This document shows, one piece after another, positions 1 to 5,179 of a stretch of DNA of 5,179 nucleotides (within the stretch, counting starts at the first letter, position 1; each line of letters opens with the position of its first letter). The stretch comes from Anaerolineales bacterium UBA2232 (GTDB lineage Bacteria > Chloroflexota > Anaerolineae > UBA2200): positions 1-5,179 of the forward strand of contig DDYO01000322.1 of the NCBI GenBank assembly GCA_002348045.1, written 5' to 3'. A program made the position numbers and the translations under genes. The notes beneath the pieces are model-generated. The model made no database searches and was not told where the DNA came from. It was given only the letters and a program-made list of their open reading frames with translations.

Positions 1-412
1 CGAGCATCATACCTGCCACTGTCATCGCTGCTGATGCTGCCATCCCGGCGGCCGACAGGGTGCCCCCTGCCCCCCACATGGCGCCGTAGGAACCTGCTGC
101 CATGCCCCCCGTAACATATGTGGCTACTACCATAACAACAATCATTAAAACTATGCGGAATGGGTTCTTTCCCCCGCCTCCATGCAGTGACGTGGACACC
201 ACCACATTAGCGCCAGCAGCAGGGACGACATGTTCCCATCTGTCCGGCGCAATAACGTCACCATTCACCATCACCAATGCAGAACTTTCCCAGGATGCCG
301 GAACCCCGGCCCTCGTATGGATATCCCGCACGATCTCGGCAATAGTCATCCCGGCAGAGACTTTGATGTACTCCGGGGCCGAGAAGGCGAACGGTTTAGT
401 TGTTACCAGCAT
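1..412 (-). CDS. TipJ / gpI-like tail-tip protein, N-terminal part (3'-partial)
   Basis: I translated this frame by hand from the ATG at 412; it stays open for 137 codons and is cut by the left edge of the window. Residues 1-75 look like a small beta-grasp (ubiquitin-like) domain: VSAGMTIAEIVRDI, then VMVNGDVIAPDRWEHVVPAAGANVVV. A glycine hinge, GGGGKNPFR, follows, then a hydrophobic segment (IVLMIVVMVVATYVTG, about residues 88-103) and an Ala/Gly/Met-rich stretch to the end. This architecture occurs at the N-terminus of TipJ-type host-specificity proteins and in lambda gpI, whose hydrophobic region also follows a glycine-rich linker. If the frame continues for about 1000 residues it is a fused TipJ central tail hub; if it stops near 200 it is a separate gpI-like assembly protein. 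The start overlaps the peptidase gene by 17 bases, with only a weak ribosome site; an in-frame TAA lies 6 codons upstream. Confidence 0.82.
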   Translation of the reverse strand, partial: MLVTTKPFAFSAPEYIKVSAGMTIAEIVRDIHTRAGVPASWESSALVMVNGDVIAPDRWEHVVPAAGANVVVSTSLHGGGGKNPFRIVLMIVVMVVATYVTGGMAAGSYGAMWGAGGTLSAAGMAASAAMTVAGMML

Positions 413-797
413 ATCTGTAATATCCGGTTATCTTTTGCGCCCATACAGGGCTGTTCAGCCGTTCAACCGTTGACTGGATGCCGCTCATAACATGCAAAAA
501 ATCTTTACCCACCACCAGGCCCACATGGAAGGCCAGCTTCCCGACAATCCGCAGCCGCACAACGTCAAAATCCTGCGGGGTGTCAACCTGCGTCCATTTG
601 ATACTTTCCCGCTCCATCATCTCCGCCACCTCCCGCAATTTCTCGGCGGTGTCCATGGTGTAGATGCCAGAGTACGATGGAAGCTCTATGCCCCGCTGCT
701 CCTGGTAAGCCAGCCGGACTATGCCCCAACAATCCAGGCCGTCGCGGGTGCGGCCATCGGGAAGAAACGGGAGCCCTATGTAATTATCCGTCCACAT
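396..797 (-). CDS. NlpC/P60 (C40) cysteine peptidase, phage tail-tip, gpK peptidase-like
   Basis: This is a predicted peptidoglycan-cleaving cysteine peptidase of the NlpC/P60 fold, probably placed in the tail tip, where such proteins assist tip assembly or local wall degradation during DNA entry. From the ATG at 797 it has 133 residues. The catalytic Cys is C23 in GLDCWGIVRLAY, the phage version of the usual DCSG motif; the catalytic His is H91 in FHVGLVVG; the third polar residue is probably H102 in FLHV. The segment GIELPSYSG (36-44) after the first helix is common in the phage forms. Lambda gpK carries an extra N-terminal JAMM domain; here only the NlpC half exists. I prefer the ATG at 797 to the TTG at 806 because it forms TGATG with the DUF1833 stop, with no Shine-Dalgarno visible, so translation probably depends on coupling. 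The end overlaps the next gene by 17 bases. Confidence 0.9.
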   Translation of the reverse strand: MWTDNYIGLPFLPDGRTRDGLDCWGIVRLAYQEQRGIELPSYSGIYTMDTAEKLREVAEMMERESIKWTQVDTPQDFDVVRLRIVGKLAFHVGLVVGKDFLHVMSGIQSTVERLNSPVWAQKITGYYRYAGNN

Positions 798-1306
798 CAA
801 AAGCAACCGGGAAACTCTGAAGGGTTGAAGGTGCCAGCCGGAAATGGCTCGTTGATGAGTATTTCCAATACCAGCTCCCCACTGATCGTCTGCGCGTCAG
901 TCCTGATATTCGTCAGCAAAAACTCCGGCCATGACCCAACAACGGTGTTTGTATCAGAACTCAACACAATATCGACATTGACGGACGGAGGCGTGGTCAA
1001 CCCTCGGACAACAGCCACCAACTCCCGGCTCACGTTGTCGATCTGAACCGTCATGCTCTGCGGCCCCTCATCCACGTCATCGGGCAACTTGATTGCCAGG
1101 GGAATGAAATAAAACGTCTCGCCATTTGAGATGGTGCCATAAACAACAGCCGTTGCCGTTTCCTCAACCCGCTGTGTCGCATCTGTGGAAATGCGGATGT
1201 CCTCGGTCAGGCTGGGGTCTGTGATTGTCAGGAGTAAAATGGGGAATACGCCCGTCTCCTGTGCGTTGGCCGCCCGCAAAAAGTCAGCGTTTGATATGCG
1301 GGTCAT
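797..1306 (-). CDS. DUF1833 family phage tail protein (gpL position)
   Basis: This 169-residue protein matches what I know of the DUF1833 family, which is found between the tape measure and the NlpC/P60 gene of many siphophage and prophage tail modules. Recognisable landmarks are the FPILLLTITDP strand near residues 21-31, FYFIPLAIKLPDD around 66-78, the IDNVSREL segment around 88-95, and the C-terminal ending with EPFPAGTFNPSEFPGCF. The protein is rich in beta-strand-like segments and has no signal peptide or membrane span. Its biochemical role is not established; from position it corresponds to lambda gpL and is probably a structural part of the tail tip. Unlike gpL, it shows no set of conserved cysteines for an iron-sulfur cluster; I see a single Cys, next to the last residue. 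The ATG at 1306 has GGAG 8 bases upstream and overlaps the preceding TGA. Its own TGA overlaps the next ATG. Confidence 0.85.
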   Translation of the reverse strand: MTRISNADFLRAANAQETGVFPILLLTITDPSLTEDIRISTDATQRVEETATAVVYGTISNGETFYFIPLAIKLPDDVDEGPQSMTVQIDNVSRELVAVVRGLTTPPSVNVDIVLSSDTNTVVGSWPEFLLTNIRTDAQTISGELVLEILINEPFPAGTFNPSEFPGCF

Positions 1307-1656
1307 GGCAGGATCTCCAGGGACAAATCAACGGCAACGTCGATCCCGTTAGAGGTCCAGGCCGGAGGTTCAGTGAATCGAAACTCTGCGGAACTTCCGG
1401 TCATCGGGTCGTTCCAGGTGAAACGCAACGATCCCCCCAACAGCGTCGTATTGTAGAAAGTGATTAAATCAGCAAGCTCTGTCCTCGTCATCCACTGTTT
1501 CCCACTCACCGGCTGGACCCCTGCGGTAGCCCGCCTGCGTACCATAGCCGGGCCGGTATCGGTGGAAGATCTGATAGTCACATTCGCAAGAGACTGGCTG
1601 TAGCCTTCTACAAGAAGGTCTTGCGGGATTGTGTTGGGCCATGCCGGAATTGCCAT
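1303..1656 (-). CDS. Small phage tail-tip protein in the gpM position
   Basis: This 117-residue protein lies directly downstream of the tape measure, which in lambda-like tail modules is the place of the minor tail protein gpM, a component of the tail tip. Its length is close to lambda gpM (about 109 residues). It has a GYSQS motif near residues 18-22, recalling GYSQR in gpM, then DTGPA and a basic RRR around residues 33-42, and a C-terminal half with alternating hydrophobic and polar residues (LRFTWNDP, AEFRFTEPPAW, IDVAVDLSLEILP) that looks all-beta. There is no signal peptide or membrane segment. The ATG at 1656 is preceded by GAGGT and sits 2 bases after the tape measure stop; its TGA overlaps the next ATG as ATGA. 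Its coding status is firm. The gpM-like role is inferred from position, size and weak motif similarity, and an uncharacterised siphophage tail family is the alternative. Confidence 0.8.
   Translation of the reverse strand: MAIPAWPNTIPQDLLVEGYSQSLANVTIRSSTDTGPAMVRRRATAGVQPVSGKQWMTRTELADLITFYNTTLLGGSLRFTWNDPMTGSSAEFRFTEPPAWTSNGIDVAVDLSLEILP
1315..1318 (-). promoter_or_regulatory. Ribosome binding site for the DUF1833 gene
   Basis: GGAG on the minus strand lies 8 bases before the ATG at 1306, inside the last codons of the upstream gene. It fixes this ATG as the start, in addition to the ATGA stop/start overlap. Confidence 0.7.
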
Positions 1657-1658
1657 GA

Positions 1659-4600
1659 TTACCTCGATGCCAACATTTGCCGCGCCCCGAACCCTTGGCG
1701 GAGCGATTTGTTTGTTGCGCTGCCGAACTCACCTGTTTTCTTGCCGACGAGCTTGTCAATAATGACTTCCAGGTTGACGCCTCCATTACCGTCTGGGGTG
1801 GCTTGTGTCTTCACGGTGGCATCCGTGTTATTCACCACCGTCTGATTCACTGTTATCTGTGCCGCCACTCCGCCGCCCTTCGGAATCACTGCTTCTCCGC
1901 GCTGGAGGATGGCGGGGAACTCATCGGACGCAAGACCACCGTGGAAACGGGGTGCGTTGTCAAAGAGTGATGGAGGAGAGGAGACTCGGGGCAAAGAAGG
2001 ATCGCCAATCACTCCCCCATTATGCACCCACACAGCGGACGTTGCATCTGCCGGAGTGTTTGGGAACAACCCGCCAATGAACCCCGCTGCGGCGCTTGCT
2101 AAAGGCCCAGTGATCGACTGCTGTATCATTATCCTCATCATATCTTTTATAATTGAGTCCGCGAGGTCTGCGAAGTTCATCTTGCCCGTGGTGACAAAAT
2201 TCAACAGCGCGTCTTCCATCCCCTTGAAGGCGCCGGTCACCATCTGCTGTGTTGATTTGAAGACGTCAGACACACTCCTTGCATACTCATTAAGCCCCTT
2301 CTCCGCACCCCCCAACCAGTCACTGGTGCTCTTGAAGGTTTTGGTCGTGATTTCGTTATGAAGAGCGTACTCCTTGTTGAGAAGTTCCAGCGCATGCAGC
2401 AGCCCCCGAAGCGCAGCTTCCGCAGCAGCGATCGCTTGGACGTCCTCTGGTTTCCCGGTTGACGATTCACTGGCCCGGAACAGCTCAGCCTGCGCGGACA
2501 GCAATAGCTCTTCCAGGTTGGCTTTCTTCGCTCGGAGCGCCTCGGCTCCGAGTTCCCTGGATTTTAACCAGAACTCGTCCTCCGTGATCAGGAAGTTGTC
2601 GAACTTCACCTTCAGCAGCTCACCTTCCTGCTGGGAGTAAAAAGCAGCGTCCTGCAGCCGCCTGGCGCTGTTCTCCTTGTGCTCGCTCAGCGTCGTATTC
2701 CAGTAGGCCTGGGACAACTCCAGCTCTCTGTTCCTGTCCTCGAGAGCCAAAGCCTGTTCTCTGTTCCTGTCCTCGTGAAAGAACTTGCTGGTGGTGGAGA
2801 CTGCCTGGCGCTTCAGGAGTTCCAGAGCCAATGCCTTGTCTGCGACATCCTTGTCAGCCGCGGCCTGGCGCTCACGAAACTTCGCTGCATCCTCTGGTGA
2901 ATCCAAGTCGCCCTCGAAAACTGTGCGCGAGCGAGCGGCTTTGGCGGCGGCAAGTTCAGCCTGCGCCGTGGATACCTTCAAGCTCAACTGCTTAGCTTCA
3001 ATGCCAGCGAGATCTGCAAAGTAAGCTTTATCAAGGGCACGTTTAGCTGCGTAGAAGTCCTTCTCCATGACGAGCTTAGCTGCGTGGTTGGCCTGGAGCA
3101 TGCCAAGCTCGGCTGCGTGGTTGGCCTGGAGCCTCTGCTGTTCAAAAGCGAGCGCCGCTGCACCCGTCTGCTCCGCACGCTTTGCCCTTTCAGCCGCCGT
3201 CTTGCTGGGCAGGAGCTGGTCGGATCTGGTGGAGACAAACGGTGCGGTCTTTTCGTCCCCGCTGGGCTCGGGCTTGGAGGCCAGAGTCGTGGGTTTTGGC
3301 ATAACCACAGGTGAGCCGTCAGCCCAATGAGAGACGTCGCTGCGCACGAGCATCTGCTGGGTGGCCGCGTCGCGGGCCTTCTCCTCTCTGGCGGCCGCCG
3401 CCCTATCAGAGAGCTTTTCCGCGCCCTTGTATACTCCGTAGGCCAAAAGAGCCGCCAGACCCACAGGATTCTTTGTAAAGGCCGCCAACGTACCTTCTAC
3501 AGCCAGCTTCAGACCTATCCAGGCCTCGGCCAAGGTGGTAATACCTCCCACAGCGGCAGACGCTGCCGACCCCCACGACGCCAACTTCAACAACAGCCAG
3601 ACCTCAAGAACCTCGCGGGCGTATTTGGCCACCATCGTCCACCCAGAGGCGAGAGCTGCCAGCCCCTCGACGATCGTTTTTATCATCCCGCTGTTCACCG
3701 CAGTTCGCAGGTCCTGCACAAGGCCCTTCAGGCTGTCGCCGGCGAAGGCCTTGGTCAACTCCCGCGCGAAGTCTGATTTCAGGAGATCAATCTGGAACTT
3801 TGTAGTCTCGGACAGCTCGGAGAAAACCTTGTTGAGGAAGGTGCCCTCAAGCCTGGCCTTCTTGATGGCTTCGGCAAACTCCATGACGCTCATCTGCCCA
3901 GACACGACCGCTTTGTTGATGGACTCAATCAGCTCGGGCCCGGCAGCCATGCTGCGCAGAGAGAACAGGTCGCCTATCATCTGCACCCGCTCTTTGGTGG
4001 GCAGATTGGCGAGGGCCTTCTGCAAAGAAGTAAAGAGTGCCCCCATGTCCTTGATCTTGCCCGTCTGCTTGTCAATGAAGTCAAAAGAGAGCCCAAACTC
4101 CCGCAGCTTCCGCGTGGTCTGGTCCGTCGGATTCTGGAGCTTCAACAGCGCTGTCCTGAGTGCAGTGGCTGCTGTGGTCCCGCGGACGCCCATGTTGGAC
4201 AGGTGCCCCAGAGCCGCAAGCAGTTCGTCGAATGTGATGCCTGTTTGCCGTGCCAGCGTGCCGGTGTACTTCAGCATCTGCCCGAGCTCGCCGATGTCAA
4301 GGGCTGCTTCCATCGCAGCAAACGTCATCGCATTGGCGACCTCATTCAGGTCACTGACACCCCGGGTCGTGCCGATAGCTTCCGCGTTCCAGGCCCGATA
4401 CTGGCTGGCGACGACTTTGGTGATAACCGCGAGGTCTTCTTCGGCAACTGCCGCCATCCTGGACATGGTGGCCATCTCCCCGACTGACACCGCGGCGTCG
4501 AAGCCGGCCTTGACCAATTCCTTACTGGCGGTAGCCAACTCTGCGGGGGTGTGGACCACGTCCTTGATACTGAGGAGCGACTCCCTCATCTTGTCCAAAC

Positions 4601-5179
4601 TGAGAGAATAATCCCCTGTAGCCTCGGCGATCGTGCTGGTGAACTTCGTGGCGTACTCAAAATTGGCCGCTTCCTTGAACCCCTTGATACTTGTGGCAAC
4701 GGCGGCAAAAGCGGTGATCAGCGGCACCATGGCGCCATAGGTGAGCCACAACGCGCCGGCCGCGCCAGCGGCGCCGCGCTCGAGGCCGTGCATGGCGGCA
4801 CCGGCTGTGCGGGTGGAAGCGGTGAGTTCTTTGAGGCCAAGAGCACGTCTGGCGTCATTGATAACGGCTGCTTTTGTCTGCGCGCCCAGGATCTTGTTCA
4901 TCTCGATCGCAACTGCTTGCTCTTTCCCGAGATGAGCGTAGGCCGCGGAAACCCCCGCCGTTGCAGTAGCCGCCCTTGCAGATGCAGCGGAAACCCCAGA
5001 TGTGGCGGCGGTCGCTTTCGCAGATGCCGCAGCCATTCTTTCGAGTTCTGCCGCCTGAACTTTTACTTGTTGGGTGAGTGTGGCGAAGTTGTGCGTGCCG
5101 GTAGGTGGTGCGGAAATAGAAAGCGCAGCCTTCAATTCGGCTGCCGCCGCCTTGACGCTGGCGATTCCTGTGGGGTCCG
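1659..5179 (-). CDS. Phage tail tape measure protein, TP901-type core with lambda H-like C-terminus (5'-partial)
   Basis: This protein acts as the ruler and scaffold for tail-tube assembly and is thought to be ejected ahead of the DNA. The frame stays open to the right edge: 14 further codons (reading DPTGIASVKAAAAE) precede the TTG at 5135, so that TTG is probably internal and the true start lies outside; at least 1172 residues are present. Numbering from the TTG: an Ala-rich helical N-terminus (1-125), a hydrophobic segment (about 128-150), and a TP901-like core (about 153-500) containing the stretches TPAELATASKELVKAGFDAA and TGITFDELLAALGHLSNMGV. Hydrophobic stretches follow at 511-530 and 557-570, then a charged coiled coil (about 575-935) with 11-residue repeats. 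The lambda-H-like end (about 935-1012) reads FKGMEDALLNFVTTGKMNFA. Near the C-terminus are HNGG (1038-1041) and FPAILQRGEAVIP (1073-1085), typical of tape measures. The TAA stop lies 2 bases before the next start. Family assignment is from recognised motifs; function is established for the family. Confidence 0.95.
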   Translation of the reverse strand, partial: DPTGIASVKAAAAELKAALSISAPPTGTHNFATLTQQVKVQAAELERMAAASAKATAATSGVSAASARAATATAGVSAAYAHLGKEQAVAIEMNKILGAQTKAAVINDARRALGLKELTASTRTAGAAMHGLERGAAGAAGALWLTYGAMVPLITAFAAVATSIKGFKEAANFEYATKFTSTIAEATGDYSLSLDKMRESLLSIKDVVHTPAELATASKELVKAGFDAAVSVGEMATMSRMAAVAEEDLAVITKVVASQYRAWNAEAIGTTRGVSDLNEVANAMTFAAMEAALDIGELGQMLKYTGTLARQTGITFDELLAALGHLSNMGVRGTTAATALRTALLKLQNPTDQTTRKLREFGLSFDFIDKQTGKIKDMGALFTSLQKALANLPTKERVQMIGDLFSLRSMAAGPELIESINKAVVSGQMSVMEFAEAIKKARLEGTFLNKVFSELSETTKFQIDLLKSDFARELTKAFAGDSLKGLVQDLRTAVNSGMIKTIVEGLAALASGWTMVAKYAREVLEVWLLLKLASWGSAASAAVGGITTLAEAWIGLKLAVEGTLAAFTKNPVGLAALLAYGVYKGAEKLSDRAAAAREEKARDAATQQMLVRSDVSHWADGSPVVMPKPTTLASKPEPSGDEKTAPFVSTRSDQLLPSKTAAERAKRAEQTGAAALAFEQQRLQANHAAELGMLQANHAAKLVMEKDFYAAKRALDKAYFADLAGIEAKQLSLKVSTAQAELAAAKAARSRTVFEGDLDSPEDAAKFRERQAAADKDVADKALALELLKRQAVSTTSKFFHEDRNREQALALEDRNRELELSQAYWNTTLSEHKENSARRLQDAAFYSQQEGELLKVKFDNFLITEDEFWLKSRELGAEALRAKKANLEELLLSAQAELFRASESSTGKPEDVQAIAAAEAALRGLLHALELLNKEYALHNEITTKTFKSTSDWLGGAEKGLNEYARSVSDVFKSTQQMVTGAFKGMEDALLNFVTTGKMNFADLADSIIKDMMRIMIQQSITGPLASAAAGFIGGLFPNTPADATSAVWVHNGGVIGDPSLPRVSSPPSLFDNAPRFHGGLASDEFPAILQRGEAVIPKGGGVAAQITVNQTVVNNTDATVKTQATPDGNGGVNLEVIIDKLVGKKTGEFGSATNKSLRQGFGARQMLASR
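1661..1665 (-). promoter_or_regulatory. Ribosome binding site for the gpM-position gene
   Basis: GAGGT on the minus strand lies 4 bases before the ATG at 1656 and touches the tape measure TAA stop. It supports this start and suggests that ribosomes finishing the tape measure can reload at once. Confidence 0.7.
2709..2775 (-). repeat. Second 33-bp in-frame duplication in the tape measure coiled coil
   Basis: The protein reads EDRNREQALAL then EDRNRELELSQ (residues 788-798 and 799-809). The matching DNA has an 18-base block at 2725-2742 repeated exactly at 2758-2775. The period is again 33 bases, and the repeat lies about 160 residues before the lambda-H-like C-terminal region. Confidence 0.85.
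2937..3134 (-). repeat. 11-residue (33-bp) repeat array within the tape measure coiled coil
   Basis: Six consecutive 11-residue units (residues 668-733 from the TTG) run in register. The first two are nearly the same, RLQANHAAELG then MLQANHAAKLV; the next, MEKDFYAAKRA and LDKAYFADLAG, are diverged but keep the spacing of hydrophobic and Ala positions, and the last two are the most diverged. In the DNA, a 21-base block at 3079-3099 recurs exactly at 3112-3132, and a diverged relative lies at 3041-3053, each 33 bases apart. The 11-residue period is that of a hendecad coiled coil, as expected for a rod-like tape measure. Confidence 0.85.
4941..5024 (-). repeat. Ala-rich 14-residue repeat near the tape measure N-terminus
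   Basis: SAKATAATSGVSAA (residues 38-51) is followed directly by SARAATATAGVSAA (52-65). The period of 14 equals two heptads, consistent with a helical coiled coil. The DNA copies have diverged more than the 33-bp repeats, so this duplication is older or is partly compositional (Ala-rich) rather than a recent copy event. Confidence 0.55.

Noticed and set aside
804..806. TTG as start of the peptidase gene, adding three residues
   Set aside because: The ATG at 797 overlaps the DUF1833 stop as TGATG, a standard coupled start, and the extra residues LLL add nothing to the fold.
102..1046. Several plus-strand open frames over the peptidase, DUF1833 and TipJ-like genes (102-473, 230-490, 492-1046)
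   Set aside because: They overlap each other and oppose genes with recognisable motifs and well-placed starts; their translations show low-complexity Thr/Pro or His/Arg runs and no known domain.
1469..1786. Minus-strand 105-codon frame spanning the tape measure end and the gpM-position gene
   Set aside because: It is out of frame with both real genes and crosses their junction, with a Ser/Arg-rich translation that resembles nothing known.
2725..3132. Regularly spaced direct repeats that could suggest a small CRISPR-like or regulatory array
   Set aside because: The copies are in frame, their spacing is exactly 33 bases, and they encode a helical 11-residue repeat in a coiled-coil region, so protein periodicity explains them.
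2984..3238. Minus-strand 84-codon frame within the tape measure repeat region
   Set aside because: It is a shifted reading of the 33-bp repeats (its own protein also shows a repeat for that reason) inside an intact longer gene.
3535..4611. A 358-codon open frame on the plus strand opposite the tape measure
   Set aside because: It lies wholly antisense to a strongly supported tape measure region, has a Ser/Arg/Ala-rich composition typical of reversed GC-rich coding sequence, and matches no family I recognise. Absence of stops follows from the composition of the real gene.

Overview
The window is one uninterrupted piece of a long-tailed (siphovirus-type) phage tail module, carried entirely on the minus strand. 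It holds five consecutive open reading frames, with no intergenic gap longer than 2 bases. Nothing in it identifies the host genus. The GC-rich coding sequence, the TP901-core plus lambda-H-like tape measure, and the DUF1833 / NlpC-P60 / TipJ succession fit a phage or prophage of a proteobacterium; this is an inference from family associations. The sequence cannot tell an integrated prophage from a free phage, since no integrase, attachment site or host gene is present.

Layout in transcription order, from right to left. 5179-1659: tape measure protein, open at its upstream end because it runs off the window edge. 1656-1303: a 117-residue tail-tip protein in the slot of lambda gpM. 1306-797: a DUF1833 protein in the slot of lambda gpL. 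797-396: a compact NlpC/P60 cysteine peptidase matching the peptidase half of lambda gpK. 412-1: the N-terminal 137 residues of a gpI/TipJ-like tail-tip protein, cut by the left window edge.

The genes are packed for translational coupling: a 2-base gap, then an ATGA overlap, then a TGATG overlap, then a 17-base overlap. Clear Shine-Dalgarno matches are visible only in front of the second and third genes. The order parallels lambda H-M-L-K-I/J. The tape measure sets tail length and is the scaffold for tube assembly; the small proteins build the tip complex that the tube nucleates on; the peptidase probably helps in tip maturation or local wall opening; the TipJ-like protein would lead to the receptor-binding hub. 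No promoter, terminator, RNA gene, CRISPR array or mobile element was seen.

The most notable structure is inside the tape measure coiled-coil region. Two separate segments carry in-frame duplications with the same 33-bp (11-residue) period, which looks like recent growth of a hendecad coiled coil. I found no sign of a new defence or other undescribed system; the rest is a conventional, well-preserved tail cassette.
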